A stretch of 64,000 nt of DNA from Sternotherus odoratus (taxonomy: Eukaryota > Chordata > Testudines > Kinosternidae): positions 12,034,285 to 12,098,284 of the forward strand of contig JAVMKO010000021.1 in the NCBI GenBank assembly GCA_032164245.1. Direction: 5' to 3'. Every line of letters starts with the position of its first letter. Positions within the stretch are counted from its first letter, which is position 1. A model generated the notes under the pieces. The model worked only from the letters and a program-made list of their open reading frames with translations, made no database searches and was not told the origin of the DNA. Made by a program: the position numbers and the translations under genes. This document shows, piece after piece, positions 24,647-33,901 of this stretch.

Positions 24647-25559
24647 CCAGTGAGCAGAATGACTTGATTTCACTGCAGTGCAACTGTATCAGGAGATCAG
24701 TTTCCAGGCGTCTGCGACTCCATGGGTGTGTGTGCAGAGAGGACGAAGCAGCCCCCACCAAGCGCAGGGCTGGCAAGATCCCACGCCCCGCTCCCCTTCA
24801 ACCGCCCTCCCGCTGGACAGGCGGACTCTGGAGGATTTGCATGTTAACATTCTTAGGGCCCAACTAGATAAAACCCCTTGAAGAGTCTCCCCTTGTGATC
24901 CAGACCCAGATGGTACAGTCCATCTGTGCCAAGACAGTAAACCCCATCCTTGCCACATCCTAACCGGGCGGAGGCCCTTGCACCCGTCTCCTTGCCCGAG
25001 AAACATTCTGTCGCTAAAAGCTGCAAAACAAGTGACCCCCCCTGGGGTTCCACCCTCTTCTGTGAGGCTGTAGAAGGGATCGAGGGGACCTCTGTGCTTT
25101 AAATTTCTGCTTGGTTGGGGGTGGGGTTTTTTTTTTTTTTGCTTGTTACATTAGCCTAGAAGATTCAGTGCTCCAGGCGAACTAGTGAAATGGTGGCATC
25201 ACAAGAAGCTGAAATTAGGAGGGGGAGGGATTTTTAGTGACATGCCCCAAAACTCTGTTTTCTGTTTGATTTGAATACCCACCATGCTAATGTCTGGGCT
25301 AGAGGGGGAATGGTTACATCCTTGTCTGAGACTGTCACAGTAAGGGGGAGGATTGGAGGACCCACAGCAGCAATCCTCAACATGAGGGCCTAGTAGCAGG
25401 GTTGCTCTTGTTAGAGCTTTATTGCCTGTCTTAGGGTCGAGTCATCAAGAAACAATAAGGCCAGTCAGCAGAGGTGGCAGCACACTACCGAGTAACTCGC
25501 CACTGAGCTAGGAACGGCTAGACGTGGCCACGTTGAGCGGCCACAAGATTAAACCCCAG

Positions 25560-26198
25560 TGTGACGGAGTAAGAATACTGGGTGTGTGCCTCAGTTTCCC
25601 CTATGCATTTCTTGAGCGTCTATGTGAAGGGATAAGGATGTGTAGCTGATGCAAAGCAGAGCCTCTCTGCAGGTGTCCATACCTGAAGCTGTAATCTGAC
25701 TCCAAGTGGAGGAGGGAGGTCACCTGACCTGGCTGAGCCAGGGGGAGGAGGGGCTGGAGAGAGTGAGTTTCAGTTTGGAGTCTGAAGCTAGCTGGAGTCA
25801 GGCAGGGAAGGCAGAGGAGCTATCTGTCTCTCTGGCCCCCAAAATGGATCCAGCTGAGGGGTCACATTCACTGTATGGTCTGTGTTAGACCAGGTACCGG
25901 TCATCGAATAAACCTCTGTTTTACTGGCTGGCTGAGAGTCACGTCTGACTGTGGATTTGGGGTGCAGAACCTATGGGCTCTCTCAGGACCCCGCCCGGGC
26001 GGGTTCGCTGGGGGAAGCGCACGGAGGGGCAGAAGGTGCTGAATGCTCTGAGGTCAGACCCAGGAAGGTTGAAGTGGGTACCTGTGAAGCTCCTAGCCTT
26101 GGAGCCAGGCTGTGTACAGAGAGGGGACACTTCACCCGAAGTCCTGACTGGCTTCACAGGGAGCAAGTTCCAGACCCTCGCCCGGGCGCTCCGTGACA
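25560..26198 (+). mobile_element. solo LTR of an endogenous retrovirus or LTR retrotransposon
   Basis: Starts TGTGACGGAG and ends CTCCGTGACA, giving TG...CA ends with a 10-bp terminal inverted repeat. It is bracketed by CCCAG at 25555-25559 and 26199-26203, a 5-bp target duplication. An AATAAA (ATCGAATAAACCTC) lies in the middle-right part, as expected for the R region. There is no internal coding sequence, so only the LTR remains. It sits between ISG12 copy B and copy A and reads opposite to both genes. Confidence 0.9.
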
Positions 26199-26413
26199 CC
26201 CAGACTTAGTGCAAAGCCAGCTCAGAGGAGGAGGCTGGATGGAGCTACCTCTGGCAGAGGCCTAGAGATTCTAGCTCTTTTTTCACACTTTGCTGTGGTC
26301 CTGCCCATCTGGTGGCGTGAAGGCGCGTGTGCCCATCCGGTGAGCTGTCTTTCACCGACACACAATCAACAACGTTCAACCATAACGACTCAGGGCATTT
26401 ACATTTGCAAAAG

Positions 26414-26419
26414 TTTATT
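26414..26419 (-). promoter_or_regulatory. polyadenylation signal of ISG12 copy B
   Basis: AATAAA on the - strand, about 250 nt past the copy B stop. The flanking GGCTGAAATGTGACAAATC is close to the same region of copy A. Confidence 0.8.
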
Positions 26420-26668
26420 GATTTGTCACATTTCAGCCAAGAGCAATAATTCAGCCGCAATTCCAACAGACCTTGACATCTGTTGTTGAGAAGGCAGAAC
26501 AAGCAACAGCGGTGCGGGAGCTGTTTCTACAAGCCACTTGTTTTTGCATTCAACTACAAAGCCATTTCTCTAACATGCTACTTGTTGCATTTAGCCGGCT
26601 GGTACCACTGCGACACGGCCAGCGGGTGAGTCAGTGTCTTCCAGAGCATGAAGGAGCAGGTGTAGCTT

Positions 26669-26742
26669 TCAAACTAAGGCACCAACCACTGCCCCAACAC
26701 CTACCATCACAGCTTGGACAGCTGCAGGGAGGCCTGCCGCAC
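26669..26742 (-). CDS. ISG12 copy B, last exon
   Basis: The acceptor is CTGTTTCCCCTCAG. It encodes [16 protein letters not shown] and AVVGALV before TGA at 26669-26671. The first residues (AAGL) match copy A and the remainder does not. Confidence 0.92.
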
Positions 26743-29700
26743 CTGAGGGGAAACAGAGAATCAGCTAGTCAGTATCACGATATTATACTAGCAGGCCAGG
26801 CATCCTCTTCCCGTGTCCTGTGACTATAGAAGTCAGGACTCTGTGCTTTCCCTATGGATGCAATAGGTTACACTGTCGCTTGGTAGAGTGCCTTCGACCA
26901 GGGGCCAATTCTGTCCTTTGCTGACCTGCCCGGAGGGTGCAGCCTTGAACAGGAGTGGGATTTCCACACACTATTCCCCGGAAAGTCAATGGGGCGCATC
27001 CCCCGTGAGAACAGAGTGAGGCGGCTGAACCCTGAATGCCTCTGAAGATCTCTACAGGGTCTCGAACCCGCGGCCCGTCAAGCTCCTCGTGCCCCCCCGC
27101 CGCCCTCCAGAGTTATTTCCTGCAGGCTGCCAAGCTCACCTCCCCCTGCTCCTCCTCCCCCCCAGCACGCCACATCCAGGTGCGGGGAGCTGCACGGTCA
27201 GGAGAGGAGGCGAGGAAGGGGCAGGGATTTGGAGAAGGGGTAGGTAGAGGTGGAGAAGAGGCGGGGAAGGGGCGGGGATTTGGAGAAGGGGTAGGTAGAG
27301 GCGGGGAAGGGGCGGGGATTTGGAGAAGGGGTAGGTAGAAGTGGAGAAGAGGCGGGGAAGGGGTGGGGATTTGGAGAAGGGGTAGGTAGAGGCGGGGAAG
27401 GGGTGGGGAAGGGGTGGGGATTTGGAGAAGGCGTAGGTAGAGGTGGAGAAGAGGCGGGGAAGGGGCGGGGATTTGGAGAAGGCGTAGGTAGAGGTGGAGA
27501 AGAGGCGGGGAAGGGGCGGGGATTTGGAGAAGGGGTAGGTAGAGGTGGAGAAGAGGCGGGGAAGGGGCGGGGATTTGGAGAAGGGGTAGGTAGAGGCGGG
27601 GAAGGGGCGGGGATTTGGAGAAGGGGTAGGTAGAGGTGGAGAAGGGGTGGGGAAGGGGTGGGGATTTGGAGAAGGCGTAGGTAGAGGTGGAGAAGAGGCG
27701 GGGAAGGGGTGGGGATTTGGAGAAGGGGTAGGTAGAGGCGGGGAAGGGGTGGGGAAGGGGTGGGGATTTGGAGAAGGCGTAGGTAGAGGCGGGGAAGGGG
27801 TGGGGATTTGGAGAAGGGGTAGGTAGAGGTGGAGAAGAGGCGGGGAAGGGGTGGGGATTTGGAGAAGGGGTAGGTAGAGGCGGGGAAGGGGTGGGGAAGG
27901 GGTGGGGATTTGGAGAAGGCGTAGGTAGAGGCGGGGAAGGGGCGGGGATTTGGAGAAAGGGTAGGTAGAGGCGGAGAAGAGGCGGGGAAGGGGCGGGGAT
28001 TTGGAGAAGGGGTAGGTAGAGGCGGAGAAGAGGCGGGGAAGGGGCGGGGATTTGGAGAAGGGGTAGGTAGAGGCGGGGAAGGGGCGGGGAAGGGGTGGGG
28101 ATTTGGAGAAAGGGTAGGTAGAGGCGGAGAAGAGGCGGGGAAGGGGCGGGGAAGGGGTGGGGATTTGGAGAAGGGGTAGGTAGAGGCGGGGAAGGGGCGG
28201 GGATTTGGAGAAGGGGTAGGTAGAGGGGGGGCCTCACTGAAGGGGTGGAGCGGGGGGGATTAACGGGGGGGGGGTGTATGTCAGTGATGCGGCCCTCGGG
28301 TCAATGTTCTACTCCTCACGTGGCCCTCGTGGTGAGTCGAGTTTGAGATCCCTGCTCTCCAACAATGGCAGCGAGCCTGGGTGCGGCCTGAGCACCCAGC
28401 CCGAGGGACAGTGACCCGAGAAGCTAGAGCGTGTTGCATCTAAGTGCTCAGCAGTTTATTAGCAGGGTCTGTGGGGAGCAGGTTTGGCCAGGGCGGGGAG
28501 AGAAACACGCCGGAGAAATCGGAACCACCACAGAAATGCCAGACTCTCCAGGCAGGACTGTCTCTAAGGCGGGAGAGCGGTGCCAGACACAGGTGCAGTT
28601 CAGTGACCGGTTAGCTCCCCGTTGCTTACCAATGGATTGCAGCACCGCCACAAGACTTCCAGCGGGGACCCCTCCTCCATTGGCTATAGCCGCGGCTGAC
28701 ATCAATTTGGCCGCGAGGGTCCCAGCCGCAATGCCTGCTCCAGTAAAGCCGACTGCCCCGACTACTGCCGGGACCCCAACGAACGCCACGCCTGCATTCA
28801 CGACACAGCGGGGTTAGGCCCCGTCCAGGCTCCGACCGCCATTGCTTCTGCAGCAGAGCCAGCTCCCCATTGGACCCGCAGTCATCCACCCGCCCAACTG
28901 CTCTTCTGGGTGCTCCAATGGACCGTGGGGTTAGCAACCAAGAAGGGGAAGAGGGTCAGAGCCAGATGAGAACCACGCCCTGAACGGTGAAGCAAGCCCT
29001 AGCCGGGCGCACCAGCGGAGCTCAGAACCAGCATCTGGCCTTCCTAGCTGGTCTCAGCAGAGGACACGGATGCTACAGGACCTCGCCGTATCCCTCCGGG
29101 GCCGGTTGGAAGGAGAGCACCGGGGCAATGGCTGGGGATGGAGCGCTCACCGAGGGCACATGCTGTACAAGGAAGGCCTAGGCCCAGTAGAGTCCAGTGA
29201 GTACGGACTCTCTGTTTTCACACCAGCAAAATGAACGGTGGACTTGCAGGGTTTCAAAGCGATTGTCTCCAGCCCCTTTCCCTGCTCCCACGGCGACCCC
29301 GCGGCCTCCCGTGGGCTGGGGAAGAAGTCACGTGGACAGGGGCAGGGCGCTCGCTCCCCTCAGGTCAATCACGTCGGATGCCTGACTCTCCTGAGGTTCA
29401 TTCGCAGGAGGAGGGATCCCTGCGCTGCAGGGGCAGCTGGTGACCAGGAGAGTCCCTGGCCGAATAAGCAGAGATGTCAAGGGTCAACCAATCAGTGCCG
29501 TGGGTTAGTCCCTTACCTGCTGCAACGCCTGCTCCAGTCAAAGCAACAAGGCTGTCTAGGGAATGAGAATCTGACGTTAGTCGCCCAGCAAAGACATTCG
29601 CATGCTATAAACATGCCACCATGCAAAGTCGGGGAGGTCGGAGCCCTTAGGGAGCCCCAGGATTGTCTCTTGATTCGAACCTCCGCCTCTCAAGCAGCTG

Positions 29701-30996
29701 GAGTGACGCTTCCTCAACCTGGGCAATTACCTGCTGGGTTCCCTGTCTCTGGAAAGCAGCGTCTCACCGGCCAGGGGCCTGCGGCCGTGGCCAGGGAAGC
29801 CATAAAGAGCCTCAGCACAGCGAGGCTCAGAACAGCAGAGCAAGAGGGGAGGGATTTGGGGCTCCTCCAGACGGAGTAGGAATACTGTGTGTGCGTACCT
29901 CAGTTTCCCCTATGCATTTCTTAAGTGTCTATGGGAAGGAATAGGGGCCGATAGGGTAAGCAAGCAAGCAACGCCCTCTCCCCTCTCTGCAGGTGTGCAT
30001 CCCAGAAGCTGTAATCTGACCCTAAATGGGGAAGGGAGGTCACCTGACGTGGCTGAGCCAGGGGAAAGGAGGGGCTGGAGAGGGAGTTTCAGTTTGGGAG
30101 TCTGAAGCTGGCTGGAGTCAGGCAGAGAGGCAGAGGAGCTATCTCGCTCTCTGGCCCCCAAAATGGATCCAGCTGAGGGCTCACGCTCGCTGTATGGTCT
30201 GGGTTAGACCAGGTAGCGGTCATCGAATAAACCTGTTTTACTGGCTGGCTGAGAGTCACGTCTGACTGTGGATTTGGGGTGCAGAATCCATGGGCTCCCT
30301 CAGGACCCCGCCCAGGCGGGCTCGCTGGGGGAAGCACACAGAGGGGCAGAAGGTGCTGAATGCTCCGAGGTCAGACCCAGGAAGGTGGAAGTGGGGACCC
30401 CTGAAGCTCCTGGCCTTAGAAACAGGCTGTGTACGGAGAAGGGGCCCATTCCCCCGAAGTCCTGTCTGGCTTCCTAGGGAGCAAGTTCCAGACCATCGCC
30501 CGGGCGCTCCGTGACACTGCGGCCATGGCCAGGGAAGCCATAAAGAGCCTCAGCACAATGTCACCGAGGCTCAGAACAGCAGAGCAAGAGGGGAGGGATT
30601 TGGGGCGCCTCCAGTCTGTTGCAAAAGGAACATTTAAAAAAGAAAAACCAAAGTGGCTCCAAAGTCTCCACCCCAGAGCCCCACCCCGGCCACCCGTGGG
30701 AGCAGGGCCACTCGGGACGCTGTTTGCTTTAGTGGGGCGATGAATGCAAAGCAGATTCGCCTCAGTACAGCCAGCACGGGTAGAAGGAAGCCAGGCAGTG
30801 AGGCTAGTTCTGAATTGTTCTCTTCACTGCCACTGGCAGACGCGCCGCTGGGGGAGGGAGCGCTGCGGCTGCATGGGACGTGGGTAGGGCTCCCCCCTGT
30901 TCCGGGTTTGGGGTGTTCGGCTGCCAGCACAGGGGGGACTTCGTCAGGGAGCGATTCTTGTTCAAGGCTCAGGTAAATAAAAGGCTTACTCAGCAT
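26669..30996 (-). CDS. ISG12 (IFI6/IFI27)-family gene, copy B
   Basis: Coding exons in transcript order: 30990-30996, 29517-29555, 28630-28791 and 26669-26742. They total 282 nt and predict 93 residues and TGA. An untranslated exon ends at 33847. The core reads [40 protein letters not shown] and GAAGL, a clear ISG12 signature and slightly closer than copy A to the mammalian consensus ([15 protein letters not shown]). The C terminus is [16 protein letters not shown], wholly hydrophobic. The protein is predicted to be membrane-embedded, with interferon-induced apoptosis or antiviral roles known for the family. The last three exons are well supported. The start ATG (30994-30996, A at -3) is plausible because the exon leaves in phase 1 as needed, but its donor is GA/GTAAGC and no homologous exon exists in copy A. 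The last intron holds a 1-kb minisatellite, and the intron after the start exon holds an LTR. Confidence 0.86.
27200..28228. repeat. 40-bp minisatellite, over 20 units, in the last intron of ISG12 copy B
   Basis: The unit is close to GGATTTGGAGAAGGGGTAGG + TAGAGGCGGGGAAGGGGCGG on the + strand. Many units carry an extra GTGGAGAAGAGGC-type block, giving lengths near 53 bp, and a few have a doubled GAAGGGGTGGG. Unit types repeat in larger blocks, so a higher-order structure is likely. The G-rich strand is the non-transcribed one. The 374-codon proline-rich frame on the - strand is an artefact of the repeat. Confidence 0.95.
28229..28375. repeat. turtle dispersed-repeat fragment next to the minisatellite
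   Basis: GTGATGCGGCCCTCGGGTC and TGAGTCGAGTTTGAGATCCC are familiar from a turtle interspersed repeat. The minisatellite may have grown from the end of this element. Confidence 0.4.
28630..28791 (-). CDS. ISG12 copy B, core exon
   Basis: A 162-nt exon with acceptor TCGTGAATGCAG and donor ATTG/GTAAGC. It encodes [15 protein letters not shown] and then the ISG12 core through VLQSI. If the donor is skipped, the reading frame continues into [10 protein letters not shown] and stops at 28448. An AATAAA at 28455-28460 could then end a short alternative transcript. Confidence 0.95.
29517..29555 (-). CDS. ISG12 copy B, 39-nt microexon
   Basis: The acceptor is TCTCATTCCCTAG and the donor is GCAG/GTAAGG. 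It encodes [12 protein letters not shown]. Length and phases equal those of exon 3 of copy A, but the residues have diverged. Confidence 0.87.
29779..29870. repeat. left copy of direct repeat flanking the second LTR
   Basis: Runs from CTGCGGCCGTGGCCAGGG to GGGGCTCCTCCAG and abuts the LTR. The right copy is at 30517-30614 and differs by a 6-bp indel plus a few substitutions. Confidence 0.85.
29871..30516 (+). mobile_element. second LTR of the same family, within copy B intron
   Basis: Closely similar to 25560-26198 over its whole length (GGAGTAGGAATACTGTGTG at the left, CGGGCGCTCCGTGACA at the right, AATAAA in the same place). The first four bases (TGTG) are missing. Instead of a 5-bp target duplication it is bounded by a 92/98-bp direct repeat. 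Confidence 0.88.
30517..30614. repeat. right copy of direct repeat flanking the second LTR
   Basis: Starts CTGCGGCCATGGCCAGGG immediately after the LTR end GTGACA and finishes GGGGCGCCTCCAG. It contains CACAATGTCACCGAGG where the left copy has CACAGCGAGG. Confidence 0.85.
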
Positions 30997-31042
30997 GTTT
31001 GCTGCGTGTGGCTCTGAGTCTGTCACCCGGGTATCCTTGAGC
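30990..31042 (-). CDS. ISG12 copy B, exon with proposed start codon
   Basis: The acceptor is TTTCTGTCCAG at 31043. The exon contains GCAAACATGCTGA followed by donor GTAAGC. Coding starts at 30996 and contributes MetLeu and the first base of Asn. Only the last seven bases are coding. Confidence 0.55.
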
Positions 31043-31639
31043 CTGGACAGAAAGTGGGAAATGCCGTTAGTCCAGTTCTGAGCATCCTCCCAAATATAGC
31101 CCCTGGGGGCCAGTGTCACGGGTGTGTGGCTACACCACAAGCCAGCACACGTGTAATTGCTGGTGTTTGAACGTACCCCAGTGTCACTAACTAGATCTCA
31201 GCTGAGCTCACGTCCAGGGGTAGCCCATTCTCACAGCTGATCTGCAAGATGTCTCGCCAACCCTCATCACCCTCCCAGCCAACCCCACCGCTTCCACTCA
31301 GCACCCCTCTGCCTGCCCGGCTCTGTGCTAGCACACACCCAGCCTCGCTCTCTGCCCAGACTGTCCCCACGCACGCAAGACCTCGCTGTGTCATGCTAAG
31401 GGGATTGTCTCTCACCCCTTTCATTCCTGGGCAGATGGTAACGTCAATTCTTGCTGAACATTTCCCCCGGAAATACAGTATGGCAAGCTTGTACTTGATC
31501 CTATGTAAGCCCTGCTCCCACCCCCCGCACGGCAGTGCTAGAAAAAGGCTATAAGGGGGAGGTTTTGAAATGCACTGGTCTGGATTTTGCCACCATTACA
31601 GTCAATGGTAGCAAAATTCAGCCCCTCTGAAAAGCCAGA

Positions 31640-31940
31640 GGCTTTATTTAGATCACGCTAGGGGCCCAAGTTTGAAAACTTCGCTCTGCATTTTTCACCC
31701 ATTTGCTAGATGTGAATACGAGGGTCCGACTGGAAAACTTCCCATCAAAACAGGTTTTTGGACCGAAAATTGGGTTTACAACAACCTGAAATTTTTCACA
31801 GAAAGCGTCTGCTTTCTGCAAAAAAAGCAGTTTTTCATCGACAACTTTTTGGCTGAAAATTGTTGAAGAAAATTTGACATTTTCCATGGAAAAATTGTCC
31901 CAAACTCAAACTTTCCAGCAGAATTTTTCAGGCGGCTGTA
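31640..31940. repeat. A/T-rich dispersed repeat (TTTTCA/TGAAAATT motifs)
   Basis: Dense TTTTTC and GAAAATT words on both strands (GAAATTTTTCACAGAAAGC, TTTTTGGCTGAAAATTG) resemble a degenerate turtle repeat. The 79-codon frame in it is not a gene. Confidence 0.4.
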
Positions 31941-32030
31941 CTAGCCTCCTCCATCCCCGCTCTCCCTTTTCTGTGGATTAGCGTGAGCCTCAAAGGAAAC
32001 CGCTTTCAGATCCTCCTGCCTTGAACCCTA

Positions 32031-32153
32031 GGGTGACCAGACAGCAAGTGTGAAAAATCGGGTCGGAGGTGGGGGGTAATAGGAACCTGTATAAGAAAAA
32101 GACCCCAAAATCGGGACTGTCCCTATAAAATTGGGACATCTGGTCACCCTACT
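32031..32153. mobile_element. short MITE, copy 2, with target duplication
   Basis: Termini TAGGGTGACCAGACAGC and TCTGGTCACCCTA are inverted repeats. CTTGAACCC is present on both sides, giving an 8-9 bp duplication consistent with hAT-type transposition. The interior matches 21508-21632. Confidence 0.88.
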
Positions 32154-32501
32154 TGAACCCTTGGGAATATTTTTTTAAACAGTGTTGTTCAGTGCCCCCG
32201 TCCACTCCCAGAAGATTGTCTGAGACCGACTCAAATGCATCCACTAAGAATTTTCAAAGCTCTCTGCCCAAAAAGTAGACCTGGGAGACGCTTCAACTTG
32301 AAATTTGGCCCCAAATCAAAGACAACCCTTCCCTTCCCCCCCCGCCCAAAAAAACCAACCCAAACCAAACCCCACAAGTCAAGAGCATTAGAGAAATTTG
32401 CATAACCACTGACAGGGAGGTGAAAGAGGATCCCTAGGTTTCTATTTCACAGCCCAAGCTGCGAGAAACGAAAGTAAAAGCAAACTTGGACTTAAAAAAG
32501 A

Positions 32502-32526
32502 ACACACACACACCACACACACACAC
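32502..32526. repeat. (CA)n microsatellite
   Basis: Interrupted CA run on the + strand. Confidence 0.9.
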
Positions 32527-33113
32527 GGAACGGAGGTTGGTTGTCACTCGGAAATATTCGGCACTCTGAACTAAACATTACAGACAGTCTTTCAAAAGTT
32601 TACAACTGAACATTGACTTAATACAGCCTTGGAGCGTCACGATGCAGAAGGGGAAAGGCTGCTTTTATGCAGCTGAATTTCAATGAAACAAGCACAGAAA
32701 CAGTTTCTCTGCTGCTGCCTGGTTGCCTAGTCTTGATTCCAAATGAGGTGTGCGGTTGACTGGTCAGCTGGTAACTGAGATTCCACTGTGACAGGTTTCT
32801 TTATTAGAAGTGTGGTTAAGCAGGGGAAGGAAATCAAGTTAAAAAGGATCTTACTAAGGGGGAAGTTACTTTGTTGAAAGCCTTCTTGCCACATCTGTTG
32901 TAAATATTGTCTGCTCCAGGGAGCGTCTCACAGAGATAGGGTTGGCGGAATTACATTAAAAAAAATAAATTAACAGAGAATATTGTTTTTTTAAATGTAT
33001 CTAGTTAAATTGTTGCAGTTGTGCAACATTGTGGGTTTTAAGCATTTGTATAGATTTAAATTTTCACTGTTGCAGGAAATTCTTGGGGATGGGCAGGCAA
33101 CTGGGGAAGAGAG

Positions 33114-33151
33114 GTGTGTGTATGTCTGTGTGTGTGTGTGTGTGTGTGTGT
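33114..33151. repeat. (TG)n microsatellite
   Basis: TG run with one TATGTC interruption. Confidence 0.93.
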
Positions 33152-33253
33152 AATTACTTAATGGCAGAAGCCATTGTTATTCAAAAATGTAAAGCCTTAT
33201 AACAGTTATGATGAATTGTCAACATCATATATAGAAATATACAAAGTTAATAA

Positions 33254-33382
33254 TCAGAGAGGTAGCCATGTTAGTCTGGAATAGCAGAGGTAACAAAGAG
33301 TCCTGTGGCACCTTAAAGACTAACTAAAGTATTGAAGTATAAGCTATCATGGGCTAATACCCACTTCGTCAGATGCAAGCAG
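33254..33382 (+). mobile_element. ~120-bp dispersed retroposon, copy 4
   Basis: From TCAGAGAGGTAGCCATG to CCACTTCGTCAGATGCAAGC. The target duplication AGTTAATAA lies at 33245-33253 and 33383-33391. The right-hand duplication opens into a tandem array. This copy is in the first intron of ISG12 copy B. Confidence 0.85.
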
Positions 33383-33500
33383 AGTTAATAAAGAGTTAAT
33401 AAATAAGTAAGTTAATAAAGTTAATAAAGAGTTAATAAATAAGTTAATAAAGTTAATAAATAAGTTAAATAAATAAGTTAAATAAATAAGTTAATAAATA
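33383..33500. repeat. AGTTAATAAA-type tandem array seeded on a target duplication
   Basis: About a dozen imperfect units of AGTTAATAAA and AAGTTAAATAAAT follow the 3' end of retroposon copy 4. The left flank has the same word only once. Confidence 0.85.
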
Positions 33501-33680
33501 TCCTACATTCAGATTCTACGTTCTCCAGCGGCATTTGTCTTACTTTGCCTATCCATAAACTTCAATCATTGGAAACATTTTTTGAGGGTGTGTGTACGAA
33601 GCAACCCACATTTACCAACAAAAATCTAACCCTTCTAACCCTACTTAGCAGGTACCCGAAGCCCAGACAAAGTTAAATAT

Positions 33681-33716
33681 CAGCTTTCGTGGGCCAATAC
33701 CCACTTGGTCGGATGC
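33681..33716 (+). mobile_element. ~120-bp dispersed retroposon, copy 5, reduced to 36 bp
   Basis: Only CAGCTTTCGTGGGCCAATAC and the following CCACTTGGTCGGATGC are present. It is flanked by AAGTTAAATAT at 33670-33680 and 33717-33727 (11-bp perfect duplication), so the element was 5'-truncated when it inserted. Confidence 0.85.
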
Positions 33717-33846
33717 AAGTTAAATATGTTCCTTATGTTATGGGGGTACAATGTACGGAGATGCATGTTCCTGTCATTTTCAGCTGGTTTGTTTTTAGCA
33801 AATGCTACCCCCCACCATTGCTCTTATCAACAAACCAGTAACTTAC

Positions 33847-33868
33847 CTTCAGCCGTGGGGCAGAAGAA
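33847..33868 (-). other. ISG12 copy B, untranslated first exon (approximate 5' end)
   Basis: Ends CACGGCTGAAG/GTAAGT, matching the first exon of copy A. The 5' end is estimated from the TATA box about 30 nt upstream. It contains no ATG. Confidence 0.6.
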
Positions 33869-33893
33869 TGGTCTGCGCTCCTAGGAATGTGGC

Positions 33894-33901
33894 TATATAT
33901 A
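33894..33901 (-). promoter_or_regulatory. TATA box of ISG12 copy B
   Basis: CTATATATAG in the - strand context CTCCCTATATATAGCCACAT, well placed before the first exon. I looked for GAAANNGAAA-type interferon-response elements upstream and did not see one. Confidence 0.6.

Noticed and set aside
24646..24760. Interferon-stimulated response element upstream of ISG12 copy A
   Set aside because: Only a single TTTC/GAAA half is present (GGAAACTGATC). The required two half-sites with 2-nt spacing are absent.
27113..28237. 374-codon proline-rich frame on the - strand
   Set aside because: It is a product of the 40-bp minisatellite in an ISG12 intron, and the opposite strand is open as well.
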